Part shown: positions 51,865 to 61,399 of the stretch, in pieces | How the letters are laid out: every line of letters starts with the position of its first letter | Numbering within the stretch: the first letter of the stretch is position 1 | Assembly: GCA_039586035.1 (NCBI GenBank) | Contig: JBDHLD010000010.1 | Coordinates: 16,810 to 80,809 of the forward strand | Direction of reading: 5' to 3' | From: JBDHHQ01 sp039586035 | GTDB taxonomy: Bacteria; Gemmatimonadota; Gemmatimonadetes; Longimicrobiales; Gaopeijiaceae | DNA length: 64,000 nt | Notes under the pieces: model-generated | The model's database searches: none | What the model saw: the letters and a program-made list of their open reading frames with translations, nothing else | What the model was told of the DNA's origin: nothing | Translations under genes and position numbers: made by a program

Positions 51865-52887
51865 TCAGCGGCGCAGGCTCTCCATGAACGCCTCTGACAT
51901 GCGCTTGGCGGCGCCTGCCACCGAGTCCACGAAGTCCTTGGTGCCTTCAGCGTAGGACTGAGCGGCCGCACGAAGATCGTCCTGGTAGGCCGGGTCCGAA
52001 TCGCCCCGACGCGTGTACTCGCCGCGGAGGATTCGATCGTAGTCGCCCGACTCGATCCAGGCCCGGATCTCGGATACGCGCAGCACGTAGAACGGATGGG
52101 TCGTGCCGAGCAGATTCAGGATCTTGAAGACGTGGTCGGCCACGTCCCCGCCCGTCTTGTACTCCTCGGCCTGCATGATGAAGGCGTCCAGGTTCGTCTC
52201 TTCCGCCTTCCCGCCGCCGGCCATCTTCATCATGGTCCGCATGACGATTACGGGGTCCTGCACGGTGAGGAGCCCCGCCCGGTCACACGACAGCTCGCTC
52301 TTGCGATACCACTCGAGGAGCGCCATCAGCACGGCGCGGGCCGCCAGGCCCACGATGGGGAAACCCATGTTCGCGAGCTGGATGAGCAAGAACATCATCG
52401 TGCGATACAGGACGTGCCCGCTCAAGATGTGTCCAAGCTCGTGGCCCAGCACATAGCTGAGCTCTTCGTCCTCGAGCAACGTCACCGTACCCGAGTTCAG
52501 GATGATGAACGGCTCGTCCATTCCGTAGGCGCCCGCGTTCACGATGGGCGTCTGGGACACGAAGAGGTCGTATTCCTCCGGTGCGTCGAGCGTCTTGCAG
52601 ACGTCCTGATACAGCTCGTGGAGGCGAGGAAACTGCCGCTCGGAGACCCGCACCGCGTTCGCTTGGAATGCCAGCCGGGTCGGCTTCTCGCCGAAGAACC
52701 CGAACAGGCGCTTCAGCACCTCGTCGAACACCGGCAGCTTCCGGAGGGCCGCCAGGGCTGCCCGGTCCGCCGGGTGCTCCCAGGAGCGGGACGAGATGTC
52801 CGTGAAGATGCGCCGGGCGCGGGTGGCGCCGCCGTTCTCGCCGCCCTCGTTGCCGCCGTTCACGGTATCCTGGTCTTCGCCGTCCAT
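51865..52887 (-). CDS. M48-family metallopeptidase
   Basis: A 340-aa zinc metallopeptidase. The active site is VLGHELGHILSGH (HExxH with a further His), preceded by FIILNSGTVTLLEDEELSY, typical of M48. The third-ligand region is SELSCDRAGLLTVQDP, where Asp/Glu is expected. A hydrophobic stretch right after the active site (MMFLLIQLANMGFPIVGLAA) may associate with membrane. The first 25 residues are acidic, Gly/Asn-rich, and there is no signal peptide, so it is likely cytoplasmic or membrane-associated. The start has GGAG upstream. Confidence 0.9.
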   Translation of the reverse strand: MDGEDQDTVNGGNEGGENGGATRARRIFTDISSRSWEHPADRAALAALRKLPVFDEVLKRLFGFFGEKPTRLAFQANAVRVSERQFPRLHELYQDVCKTLDAPEEYDLFVSQTPIVNAGAYGMDEPFIILNSGTVTLLEDEELSYVLGHELGHILSGHVLYRTMMFLLIQLANMGFPIVGLAARAVLMALLEWYRKSELSCDRAGLLTVQDPVIVMRTMMKMAGGGKAEETNLDAFIMQAEEYKTGGDVADHVFKILNLLGTTHPFYVLRVSEIRAWIESGDYDRILRGEYTRRGDSDPAYQDDLRAAAQSYAEGTKDFVDSVAGAAKRMSEAFMESLRR

Positions 52888-53067
52888 TCGCTCGTCTCCT
52901 TGGGTTGCCCTGGGCCGTTCGGTCGGCCCGCTGGAGCCCTCCGTCGCAGGGTCCCGTACGGTGGCCGATGAAGGCGGGTTTCACGTGAGCGTTTCGCCTC
53001 GACACCGGCGTGCCTCGCGCGACTTCCTACCCGCGCCTCGCTCCAACGCTCCCCCGAGCCGCCGGCC

Positions 53068-54231
53068 TCAGTCCCGCCCGAGGGCCTGCTCCAGGTCTTC
53101 CAACAGGTCGTCCTGGTCCTCGATGCCCACGGACAGCCGCACCAGCTCGTCGGTGATGCCCATGGCCGCTCGCCGGTCCGGAGGCACGGACGCGTGCGTC
53201 ATGAGCGACGGGACGCTGATGAGAGATTCCACCCCGCCCAGGCTCTCGGCCAGGGCGAAGACGCGGGTCGCCTCCACCACGGTGCGGGTCCGTTCCGCGC
53301 TGCCCAGCTCGAACGAGACCATGCCCGTGTAGCCGGTCATCTGGCAGGTGGCCAGCTCGTGCTGGGCGTGGGACGGCAGTCCGGGGTAGTGAACGCGAGT
53401 CACGCCGGGGTGTGCCTCGAGGAAGCGAGCGACGGCCAGTCCGTTCTCGTTGTGTCTTTCCATTCGCACGTGCAGGGACTTGGTGCCGCGGAGGCAGAGC
53501 CAGGCGTCCATCGGTCCGGGGACGGCGCCGGTGGCCATGCGGATGAAGCTCACTTCCTCGGCGAGCCCGTCGTCTGCCGTAACGATGGCCCCACCGATGA
53601 TGTCGGCGTGTCCGCTCAGGTACTTGGTCGTCGAGTGGACGACCATGTCGGCCCCGAGGGCGAGGGGACGCTGGTTGAACGGAGAGGCGAACGTATTGTC
53701 GACCAGGAGCAGGGCACCGGCCTCGTGGGCGACGTCCGCTGCCGCCCGGATGTCGCAGAGCCGCATGAGCGGGTTGGTGGGAGTCTCCACCAGCACCAGG
53801 CGCGTGTTCGGCCGCACGGCGTCGCGGATGCGGTCGGCGTCGCGCGTGTCCACGGCCGAGAACTCGATGCCCAACCGGGAGAGCACACGGGTGAATAGCC
53901 GGAACGTGCCGCCGTACGTGTTCTCCTCGCTGATGACGTGGTCACCGGCAGAGAGGCGCTTGGCCACCGCCTCGATGGCCGCCAGTCCGCTGGCGAACGT
54001 GATGGCGTGTGTCCCGCCCTCGAGCAGCGCCAGGTTCCGCTCGAGCGCCTCCCGCGTCGGGTTCTCGCCTCTGGCGTACTCGTACCCCAGGTGACGGCCC
54101 AATTCAGGCTGGACGTAGGTCGAGGTCTGAAAGACCGGCACGGTAATGGCGCCGGTGGTGGGCTCGGGGGACTGGCCGCCCTGGACGGCCAGGGTCCCGA
54201 ACCGGAGGTGTCCGCTGTCGCCTTGTGTCAT
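53068..54231 (-). CDS. Cystathionine gamma-synthase/lyase family PLP enzyme
   Basis: A 387-aa trans-sulfuration enzyme. LRFGTLAVQGGQSPEPTTGA is the typical start; YEYARGENPTREALERNLA contains the Tyr/Arg cofactor-binding pair; ALLLVDNTFASPFNQRPLAL and VVHSTTKYLSGHADIIGG (Schiff-base Lys203) are diagnostic; GGVESLISVPSLMTHASVPP and VRLSVGIEDQDDLLEDL close the chain. This one looks like MetB/MetC-type cystathionine enzymes, while the relative at 32324 is closer to methionine gamma-lyase types. It stands alone, divergent from the glmM-like gene with about 210 nt between starts, where I find no clear promoter. Confidence 0.9.
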   Translation of the reverse strand: MTQGDSGHLRFGTLAVQGGQSPEPTTGAITVPVFQTSTYVQPELGRHLGYEYARGENPTREALERNLALLEGGTHAITFASGLAAIEAVAKRLSAGDHVISEENTYGGTFRLFTRVLSRLGIEFSAVDTRDADRIRDAVRPNTRLVLVETPTNPLMRLCDIRAAADVAHEAGALLLVDNTFASPFNQRPLALGADMVVHSTTKYLSGHADIIGGAIVTADDGLAEEVSFIRMATGAVPGPMDAWLCLRGTKSLHVRMERHNENGLAVARFLEAHPGVTRVHYPGLPSHAQHELATCQMTGYTGMVSFELGSAERTRTVVEATRVFALAESLGGVESLISVPSLMTHASVPPDRRAAMGITDELVRLSVGIEDQDDLLEDLEQALGRD

Positions 54232-54442
54232 GATCCGTCCGAGCGTATTCGGCAGGTGAGGATTGGAAGGTCGGACAGAAGGGCCGAGGGGCCCGCGTCA
54301 CGCCCGCCGCGGCCGGAATGTAGAGGGCGTTCAGAGGCCTCGCCAGGCGCGTTGACCCACCTCCACGCGCTCGCTTAACTTGCGCGCCCATCCGGGCCTA
54401 CTTCCCCGACGGGCCCTCCACCCGATCCCCGTTGATCACGTC

Positions 54443-55828
54443 ATGGCACTCGCTTTGCCCCCGGCCCTCATGGTCAGCGTGTCCGGCTTCCGCGGCAGGG
54501 TCGGCGACCCGCTGACGCCGGAGCTGGTGACCGCCCTGGCAGCTTCATTCGGCGCATACCTCAAGCGCTCGGGCCAAGGGCGAAGGGTCTGCTTGGGACG
54601 GGATTCCCGCACCTCCGGGCCCATGTTCGCGGCGGCGGCCCAGGCGGGTCTCCTTTCGGTGGGGTGCGACGTGGTGAACCTGGGCGTCGTGGCGACGCCC
54701 ACCCTCCTGCTCTACGTCCGGGAGACGGGTGCGCTGGGGGGGCTGGGGATCACCGCCAGCCACAACCCTGCGGAATGGAACGCCATGAAGTTCGCGTCGG
54801 GGGAAGGCATCTTCCTGGACGCCACCGCCATGGCGGAGTTCCAGCGGTCGGTGCGCGAAGAAGATCCCCGGCGCAGCCCGTGGGACGGGCTCGGGAGCGT
54901 GACGGTGGCGGAGGATGCTACCGAACGGCACGTGGAAGGGATCTTGGCGCTGCCGCAGCTGGACCTGGAGGCGTTGCGGCAGCGACGATTTCACGTGGCC
55001 CTGGACTGCGTCCATGGTGCCGGCGGGGTCATCATGCCCGCGCTGCTCGAGCGGATGGGCTGCACCGTCTCGGCCATCGGCACGGAAGCGGATGGGCGCT
55101 TTCCCCGGGACCCCGAGCCCACCGCCGACCACCTGACCGACCTGGCCGAGCTCGTGCGGCGCTCCGAGGCGGATCTGGGCCTGGCCGTCGATCCCGACGT
55201 GGACCGGCTGTCGCTGGTCGACGAGGCCGGCCGGCCGCTGGGCGAGGACTACACCCTCGCCCTGGCCGCGGCGGTCGCACTGCGGCGGACGTCCGGCACC
55301 GTCGTGACGAACCTCTCGACCTCCCAGGTGGTAGAGGACGTTGCACGAGCATACGACTCGCGGGTGGTCCGGGCACCCGTCGGCGAGATCAACGTGGCGC
55401 GGCGGATGCAAACGGAGCGGGCGGTCGTCGGTGGTGAGGGGAACGGGGGTGTGATCCTCCCGGACCTGAACCACACCCGGGACGCGCCCCTGGCGGCCGC
55501 GCTGATTCTACAGCACCTGGTGGACGAGGGGGTGTCCCTGGCGCGGGCCGCCGACCGCTGGCCGGAGTACCGCATCGTAAAGGAAAAGGTGAGCTTCCCA
55601 AGGGAGGCCCTGGATGCCGCCTACCGGCACCTGGCGGAGGATCTCGGGGCTCCCGAGCGGGATATGACCGACGGCCTGCGTCTGGACTGGCCGGACCGAT
55701 CGGCGTGGCTCCACGTGAGACCGTCCGGCACGGAGCCGGTGGTCAGGCTGATCGCGGAGGCACCCACCGAAGACGCGGCTCACGCGCTGGTGACCCGGGC
55801 TCGTGCGTGTCTCGAAGGCGTGGCATGA
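54443..55828 (+). CDS. glmM: Phosphohexomutase, probable phosphoglucosamine mutase (archaeal-like type)
   Basis: A 461-aa alpha-D-phosphohexomutase. Catalytic Ser106 is in GITASHNPAEWNAMKF, the Mg site is DPDVDRLSLVDE, the sugar-specificity loop is GGEGNGGVILPD, and the phosphate site is RPSGTEPVVRLIAEA. Standard bacterial GlmM has GEQSGH in the specificity loop; GEGNGG is the form found in archaeal phosphoglucosamine mutases and some phosphomannomutases. Location directly before glmS makes glucosamine-6-P to glucosamine-1-P the likely reaction. Start chosen at the ATG at 54443; an ATG at 54470 is possible. A 44-nt gap separates it from glmS. Confidence 0.82.
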   Translation: MALALPPALMVSVSGFRGRVGDPLTPELVTALAASFGAYLKRSGQGRRVCLGRDSRTSGPMFAAAAQAGLLSVGCDVVNLGVVATPTLLLYVRETGALGGLGITASHNPAEWNAMKFASGEGIFLDATAMAEFQRSVREEDPRRSPWDGLGSVTVAEDATERHVEGILALPQLDLEALRQRRFHVALDCVHGAGGVIMPALLERMGCTVSAIGTEADGRFPRDPEPTADHLTDLAELVRRSEADLGLAVDPDVDRLSLVDEAGRPLGEDYTLALAAAVALRRTSGTVVTNLSTSQVVEDVARAYDSRVVRAPVGEINVARRMQTERAVVGGEGNGGVILPDLNHTRDAPLAAALILQHLVDEGVSLARAADRWPEYRIVKEKVSFPREALDAAYRHLAEDLGAPERDMTDGLRLDWPDRSAWLHVRPSGTEPVVRLIAEAPTEDAAHALVTRARACLEGVA

Positions 55829-55872
55829 GGGCATCGTCAACGGAGTCAGCCACCACGGAGTAGAGCGAGAAC

Positions 55873-57714
55873 ATGTGCGGAATCGTCGGATACGTGGGAC
55901 CGAGGCAAGCGGGTCCCATCCTCCTGGCCGGGCTGCGCCGATTGGAGTACCGCGGCTACGATTCCGCCGGCCTGGCCGTGGTGACGGACGACAACGGCCT
56001 GGACATCGTCAAGCGGGCGGGCAAGATCTCGGAGCTCGAGGCCGCCGTGATGGAGGGCATGCCGCCTGGCACGTGCGGGATCGGGCACACCCGCTGGGCC
56101 ACACACGGAGCCCCCACCTTCAAGAATGCCCACCCCCACACCAATGCCCGCGGCGACGTGGCGGTGGTCCACAACGGCATCATCGAGAACGGAGCCGTCC
56201 TCCGCGGCAAGCTCCAGGAGATCGGCTACGTCTTCCAGAGCGACACTGACACCGAAGTGGTCGTCCACCTCATCGACCTGGCACTGCGGGAAACCGAGCT
56301 CCTGGAGGAGGCGGTGACCGCGGCCCTACTCCACATCGAGGGGACGTACGGCCTGGCCGTGGTCAGCTCGCTGGACCCGCAGAAGATCGTCGCGGCCCGC
56401 AACGGGAGCCCGCTCCTGGTGGGCATCGGCCAGGAGGGCGAGTACCTCCTGGGATCGGATGCCGCGGCCGTCGTTCCCCACGCCAAAGAGGTGGCGTACC
56501 TGTCGGACGGCGACTACGCGGTCCTGACGCCGGAGGGGTACGGCATCTATCACCTGGGCCGCGGCGCGGTGAATCGGACCATTCACGTCCTGACCTGGGA
56601 TCTGGAGGCTGCGCAGAAGGGCGGCTACGACCACTACATGCTCAAGGAGATCCACGAGCAGCCCGATAGCCTCCGGGACGTCATGCGCGGCCGGCTTCTG
56701 GCGGAAGAGGGCGACTCCAAGCTAGGCGGTGTGACGCTCACCGAGGCCGAGCTCGCGAGGATCGAGCACGTGATCATCACCGCGTGCGGGACGAGCTGGC
56801 ACGCGGCCCTCCTCGGCGAGTACATGCTGGAAGAGCTGGCCCGGCTCCCGGTGTCGGTGGAGTACGCTTCCGAGTTCCGGTACCGTAACCCGGTGGTGGA
56901 AGACAACACGCTGGTCATCGCGGTAAGCCAGTCCGGCGAAACCGCCGACACCCTCGCCGCCCTCCGCGAAGCCAAGCAACGCGGCGCCCTGACGATGGGG
57001 ATCGTCAACGTCGTGGGATCGACCATCGCCCGTGAGACGGACTTCGGTGTGTATCTCCACGCCGGGCCGGAGATCGGCGTGGCCTCCACCAAGGCGTTCA
57101 CCAGCCAGATCGTCGCGCTGGCGCTCTTCACGCTCCACCTGGCCCGCCGGAGAAACCTGTCCATTCTGGAGGGGCGGACCATGGTGGAGGCGCTCCGTTC
57201 GCTCCCCGCACAGGTGGAGCGCACCTTGGAGCTCGCCGACTCCATCGAGGTGCTGGCCCAGGTCTACCAGGATGCTCCGAACTTTCTGTATCTGGGCCGG
57301 GGCTACCAGTTCCCCGTGGCTCTCGAAGGGGCCTTGAAGCTCAAGGAGGTCAGCTACATTCACGCTGAGGGCTATCCGGCGGCGGAGATGAAGCACGGGC
57401 CGATCGCGCTCATCGACCGGAACATGCCGGCCCTCTTCCTGGCGCCGAAGGACCCCGTCTACAGCAAGGTCCTCTCCAACATCGAGGAGGTCCACGCCCG
57501 GGGCGGGCGGATCATCGCCGTCGTGAGCGAGGGGACCGGCGACGAGCTGGCGGGTAAGGTCGAGCACGTGATCGAGGTCCCGCAGACCCTGCCGTTCCTT
57601 CAGCCCGTGTTGACCACCATCCCGCTCCAGCTCCTGGCGTACCACATCGCCGTGCTGCGGGGATGCGACGTGGACCAGCCCAGAAACCTGGCCAAGTCCG
57701 TTACGGTCGAGTGA
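55873..57714 (+). CDS. glmS: Glutamine-fructose-6-phosphate aminotransferase (isomerizing)
   Basis: Makes glucosamine-6-phosphate for peptidoglycan and LPS; 613 aa, normal length. N-terminal nucleophile Cys2 in MCGIVGYVGPRQAGPIL; glutaminase motifs GIGHTRWATHGAP and HNGIIENGA. Two SIS domains follow (ITACGTSWHAALLGEYMLEE, AVSQSGETADTLAALREA, GPEIGVASTKAFTSQIVAL). The C-terminus DQPRNLAKSVTVE is the conserved tail that shapes the fructose-6-P site. I see no glmS ribozyme-like leader in the 44-nt gap. The stop overlaps dtd as GTGA. Confidence 0.97.
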   Translation: MCGIVGYVGPRQAGPILLAGLRRLEYRGYDSAGLAVVTDDNGLDIVKRAGKISELEAAVMEGMPPGTCGIGHTRWATHGAPTFKNAHPHTNARGDVAVVHNGIIENGAVLRGKLQEIGYVFQSDTDTEVVVHLIDLALRETELLEEAVTAALLHIEGTYGLAVVSSLDPQKIVAARNGSPLLVGIGQEGEYLLGSDAAAVVPHAKEVAYLSDGDYAVLTPEGYGIYHLGRGAVNRTIHVLTWDLEAAQKGGYDHYMLKEIHEQPDSLRDVMRGRLLAEEGDSKLGGVTLTEAELARIEHVIITACGTSWHAALLGEYMLEELARLPVSVEYASEFRYRNPVVEDNTLVIAVSQSGETADTLAALREAKQRGALTMGIVNVVGSTIARETDFGVYLHAGPEIGVASTKAFTSQIVALALFTLHLARRRNLSILEGRTMVEALRSLPAQVERTLELADSIEVLAQVYQDAPNFLYLGRGYQFPVALEGALKLKEVSYIHAEGYPAAEMKHGPIALIDRNMPALFLAPKDPVYSKVLSNIEEVHARGGRIIAVVSEGTGDELAGKVEHVIEVPQTLPFLQPVLTTIPLQLLAYHIAVLRGCDVDQPRNLAKSVTVE

Positions 57715-58151
57715 GGGTCGTCCTCCAGCGGGTGCGCAAGGCGCGGGTGTCCGTTGCCGGACGCGTCACGGGCGAAATCGGGCGGGGTCACCTGTTGCTG
57801 GTAGGCTTCACGCCGGGCGACGAAGAAGACGCCCTGGCGTGGATGGCCGAGAAGATCCTGAGCCTCCGGGTCTTCGGCGACGACGCGGGCAAGATGAACC
57901 TGTCGTTGCACGACGTGGGTGGCGACGTGATGGTCGTCAGTCAGTTCACGCTGTACGGGGATGTCCGCAAGGGTCGCCGGCCCAGCTTCGTGCACGCGGC
58001 GCCGCCGGACCTGGCGATCCCACTGTACGAGCGCTTCCTCGAGATACTCGGCGAGCGGGCGCCGGCCCGCGTGGCCTCGGGGGAGTTCGGCGCGATGATG
58101 GAGGTGGAGCTCGTGAACGACGGCCCCGTCACGCTGGTTCTGGAGCGCTGA
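57711..58151 (+). CDS. dtd: D-aminoacyl-tRNA deacylase
   Basis: Removes D-amino acids (and glycine from tRNA-Ala) from mischarged tRNA; 146 aa from the GTG that overlaps the glmS stop. The start VRVVLQRVRKARVSVAGR is typical; VVSQFTLYGDVRKGRRPSF holds the active-site Ser-Gln motif, and VELVNDGPVTLVLE the Gly-Pro motif with the cross-subunit dipeptide. It lies 4 nt upstream of maf, so both proofread or detoxify metabolites within one transcript. Confidence 0.95.
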   Translation: MRVVLQRVRKARVSVAGRVTGEIGRGHLLLVGFTPGDEEDALAWMAEKILSLRVFGDDAGKMNLSLHDVGGDVMVVSQFTLYGDVRKGRRPSFVHAAPPDLAIPLYERFLEILGERAPARVASGEFGAMMEVELVNDGPVTLVLER

Positions 58152-58155
58152 GGCC

Positions 58156-58818
58156 GTGAGCCCTGCCGCGACCCCGGGCCTCGAGCATTTCGGGACGGGA
58201 CCCGTTCCGCTCCCCCTCGTGCTGGCGTCCGCCTCCCCGCGCCGCGCCGACGTGCTGGCAGCCCTCGGTCTGTCGTTCACCGTCGACCCGGCCGACATCC
58301 CCGAAGCGCGCCACGACGGCGAGTCCCCTCAGGCCTTCGTGGAACGCATGTCCAGGGAAAAGGCCGAGGTGGTGGCAGCTCGCCACCCCCGCGCGCTCGT
58401 CCTGGGAGGAGACACGGTGGTCGTATTGGACGACGAAGTGCTCGGCAAGCCCGTCGATCGGACGGACGCCGCCCACATGCTCCGGCGGCTGGCTGGGCGG
58501 GATCACGTGGTGGCTACCGGGCTGGCGCTGGCCGGTCCCCACGGCGTGGAGGGCGGCGTCGACGAGACCCGGGTGCGGTTCCGGCCCTTCGGCGAGGAGG
58601 CGGTGGAGGCGTACGTGGCCTCGGGCGAACCCCTGGACAAGGCCGGCGCCTACGGCATCCAGGGCAAGGGGGGCGCCCTCGTGCGGGGCGTGGAAGGCGA
58701 CTACTTCACCGTGATGGGCTTCCCCATCGCCCTGTTCGTCGATTTGCTGGGCCGAGCCGGTCTCCGCTACGCCTTCGGCCGACTGGCCGTAGACAACGAA
58801 CCGGGAGACGGGTTGTGA
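58156..58818 (+). CDS. maf: Maf/YceF-type nucleotide pyrophosphatase
   Basis: A 220-aa house-cleaning enzyme that hydrolyses non-canonical or certain canonical nucleoside triphosphates. LVLASASPRRADVLAALGL is the Maf opening; VLGGDTVVVLDDEVLGKPVD has the catalytic Asp; DKAGAYGIQGKGGALVRGVE is the second signature and VMGFPIALFVDLL the end. A 15-residue N-terminal extension precedes the conserved part, and a start further in cannot be excluded. GTGA overlap with mtnA. Confidence 0.93.
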   Translation: MSPAATPGLEHFGTGPVPLPLVLASASPRRADVLAALGLSFTVDPADIPEARHDGESPQAFVERMSREKAEVVAARHPRALVLGGDTVVVLDDEVLGKPVDRTDAAHMLRRLAGRDHVVATGLALAGPHGVEGGVDETRVRFRPFGEEAVEAYVASGEPLDKAGAYGIQGKGGALVRGVEGDYFTVMGFPIALFVDLLGRAGLRYAFGRLAVDNEPGDGL

Positions 58819-59900
58819 ACGAACTCCCCGTCCGGCCATGCGTGCAGTGGTCTCCTGACGGAGTCGCGGTGGACCTGCTCGACCAGACGCTGCTGCCGGA
58901 GCGGGAGACCTGGCTCCGCCTGGAGACGTGGGAGGCCGTGGCCGAGGCCATTCGGTCGCTCCGCGTCCGTGGTGCCCCGGCCATCGGCATCGCCGGTGCC
59001 TTCGGCTTGGCGCTCGGGGCGGAGGAAGCCTTCCGCGCCGGCGCCGAGGGCATCGAGGAGCGCTTCGCGGTGTGCCGCACGGCCCTGCTCGCCACGCGCC
59101 CGACGGGACGCAACCTGGGATGGGCCCTGGAACGGCTGGGGCGAGCGTTCGACGAAGCCTTGCCCGATGGCCCGGCGGCGGCGGTTGCGGCGGTACGCCG
59201 TGAGGCCGACGGGGTCGCGGCGGACGAGACGGACATGTGCCAACGCATCGGCGAAGCGGGCGTCCCGCTTCTGCCCGACGGGGGCGCCACCGTGCTCACA
59301 CACTGCAACGCCGGTGCCCTGGCCACCGCTGGTCTCGGCACTGCCCTGGCACCGATCTACCTGGCTCGAGACCGGGGGATACCCGTGCGGGTCGCCGCGT
59401 GTGAGACGAGGCCGGTACTACAAGGGGCGCGGCTTACGGCGTGGGAGCTCACCCGGGCCGGGATCGACACGACCGTGATCACCGATTCGACGGCGGCCGC
59501 GCTCCTGGCGGCCGGACGGGTGAATCTCGTGATCACGGGTGCGGATCGCATCGCGGCCAACGGTGACGTGGCGAACAAGATCGGCACATACGGGCTGGCC
59601 GTGCTCGCCCGGCACCACGGCATCCCCTTCTACGTCGCCGCGCCACGCTCCACCTTCGATCCGTCCCTGGCCACGGGCCAGGCCATCGAGATCGAATCGC
59701 GGGACGACATGGAGGTCCGGAGCGGACTCGGGCGGACGACAACGCCTCCCGAGGCGGGCGTGTGGAATCCCGCATTCGACGTTACACCGGCCCACCTCGT
59801 CACCGCGCTCGTCACCGACGGCGGAGTGCTACGCCCGCCGTATGAACCTGCCATCCGGCGCCTGCTGACCGAGGCGCCTCGGCTTCGGGAGCACCCATGA
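58815..59900 (+). CDS. mtnA: S-methyl-5-thioribose-1-phosphate isomerase
   Basis: Methionine-salvage enzyme that converts methylthioribose-1-phosphate to the ribulose form; 361 aa. RVRGAPAIGIAGAFGLAL, TGRNLGWALERL, then VLTHCNAGALATAGLGTALA with catalytic Cys164, and LVITGADRIAANGDVANKIG with Asp244, the second catalytic residue. FDVTPAHLVTALVTDGGVLR closes the fold. These residues separate it from the related eIF2B-like proteins. The GTG start overlaps maf and has GGGAGACGG upstream; its stop overlaps glpK. No other mtn gene is in view. Confidence 0.96.
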   Translation: MNELPVRPCVQWSPDGVAVDLLDQTLLPERETWLRLETWEAVAEAIRSLRVRGAPAIGIAGAFGLALGAEEAFRAGAEGIEERFAVCRTALLATRPTGRNLGWALERLGRAFDEALPDGPAAAVAAVRREADGVAADETDMCQRIGEAGVPLLPDGGATVLTHCNAGALATAGLGTALAPIYLARDRGIPVRVAACETRPVLQGARLTAWELTRAGIDTTVITDSTAAALLAAGRVNLVITGADRIAANGDVANKIGTYGLAVLARHHGIPFYVAAPRSTFDPSLATGQAIEIESRDDMEVRSGLGRTTTPPEAGVWNPAFDVTPAHLVTALVTDGGVLRPPYEPAIRRLLTEAPRLREHP

Positions 59901-61399
59901 CTCGAGCGGACGCGGTCCTCGCCATCGACCAGGGCACGACGGGGAGCACCGCCCTGGTGGTGGGCCGGGGCGGCGACGTCCTGGCACGGGAGTACTCCGA
60001 GTTCACCCAGCACTTCCCGCGGCCCGGGTGGGTGGAGCACGACGCGGAGGAGATCTGGGCCGTCACCCGACGCGTGGCGAGTGTCGCGGTTGCGGACGCC
60101 GGCGCAGACCGGATCGGGGCCATCGGCATCACGAATCAGCGGGAAACGGTGGTCTTGTGGGACCGGGAGACCCTCGAGCCCGTGCGGCGGGCCATCGTCT
60201 GGCAGGATCGCCGCACGACGGACATGTGCAAGTCCCTCGAGGCTGCCGGGCACGGTCCCGGCGTGCGGGACGCCACCGGGCTGGTACTCGATCCGTATTT
60301 CTCGGGCACGAAGATCCGCTGGATGCTGGACCAGGACCCGGAGCTGTTGCGTCGCGCCGAGGCGGGCGAGCTGGCAGTCGGCACGATCGACAGCTGGCTG
60401 GTTGCCAGGCTCACGGGAGGGCGCGTGCACGCCACCGACCACACCAACGCCTCCCGGACCCTCCTCTACAACCTCCATACCCGTGACTGGGACCCGTCGC
60501 TGCTGGATCTGCTGGGCGTGCCGGAGGCCCTGCTCCCGGAAGTCGTCCGGAGCGCTCAGGATCTGGGCCCGGTCCTGGGCGACGCCCTGGGCGTCGACGC
60601 GCCCCTGGCGGGTGTGGCAGGCGACCAGCAGGCCGCGCTGTTCGGGCAGGGCTGCTGGAGGCCAGGTCTGGCCAAGAACACGTATGGGACCGGTGCTTTC
60701 CTGCTCCTCTACACCGGCACGGAGGCCGTGCGGTCCGAGCACGGCCTGCTGACCACCGCGGCCTGCGACGCCGAGGGCGGGCCCGCGTACGCGCTGGAGG
60801 GCTCCGTGTTCATCGCGGGAGCCGCGATCCAGTGGCTGAGGGACGGACTGCGCATCCTGGACGACGCGTCGGAGTCCGAGGCCATGGCAAGGGGCCTGGA
60901 GCGGAACGATGGCGTGTATTTCGTCCCGGCCTTCGTCGGTCTCGGCGCACCCCACTGGGAGCCGGAGGCGCGGGGCATGATCGTCGGCCTCACCCGCGGC
61001 ACGAGGCGCGCCCACCTGGTCAGGGCGGCTTTGGAGGCCATGGCGTACGGCACGGCCGAGGTGCTCGAGGCCATGGAGGCGGACGCGGGGGTTCAGGCTA
61101 CCGAGCTCCGGGTGGACGGGGGGGCGACCCGGAACGAATGGCTGATGGGTTTTCAGGCGGGGCTGCTGGACATGCCCGTCCGCAGGCCCGCGCTGGTCGA
61201 GACGACGGCGCTCGGCGCCGCCGGGCTCGCGGGGCTGGCCACCGGCATCTGGTCCTCCGGCGACGAGTTCCTGGCCGCCGTGGGCGATCCCAAGATCTTC
61301 GACGGTGTCATGGCCGAGGGGGATCGCCGGGCGCTCCGGGCGGGGTGGGCCCGTGCGGTGAGGGCGGTCCGCGGCTGGGCCCTTGATGACGGTGGCTGA
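59897..61399 (+). CDS. glpK: Glycerol kinase
   Basis: Phosphorylates glycerol to glycerol-3-phosphate; 500 aa. FGGY-family motifs: LAIDQGTTGSTALVVGRGGD, GIGITNQRETVVLWDRETLE, IVWQDRRTTDMCKSLEAAG, LDPYFSGTKIRWMLDQ, and TDHTNASRTLLYNLHTRDWD; GVAGDQQAALFGQGCWRPGL and KNTYGTGAFLLL are the GlpK-specific stretch with the base Asp. ATGA overlap with mtnA upstream; the 3' end overlaps the LOG-family gene by about 14 bp. No glpF or glpD is near, so the uptake and oxidation genes are elsewhere. Confidence 0.95.
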   Translation: MTRADAVLAIDQGTTGSTALVVGRGGDVLAREYSEFTQHFPRPGWVEHDAEEIWAVTRRVASVAVADAGADRIGAIGITNQRETVVLWDRETLEPVRRAIVWQDRRTTDMCKSLEAAGHGPGVRDATGLVLDPYFSGTKIRWMLDQDPELLRRAEAGELAVGTIDSWLVARLTGGRVHATDHTNASRTLLYNLHTRDWDPSLLDLLGVPEALLPEVVRSAQDLGPVLGDALGVDAPLAGVAGDQQAALFGQGCWRPGLAKNTYGTGAFLLLYTGTEAVRSEHGLLTTAACDAEGGPAYALEGSVFIAGAAIQWLRDGLRILDDASESEAMARGLERNDGVYFVPAFVGLGAPHWEPEARGMIVGLTRGTRRAHLVRAALEAMAYGTAEVLEAMEADAGVQATELRVDGGATRNEWLMGFQAGLLDMPVRRPALVETTALGAAGLAGLATGIWSSGDEFLAAVGDPKIFDGVMAEGDRRALRAGWARAVRAVRGWALDDGG

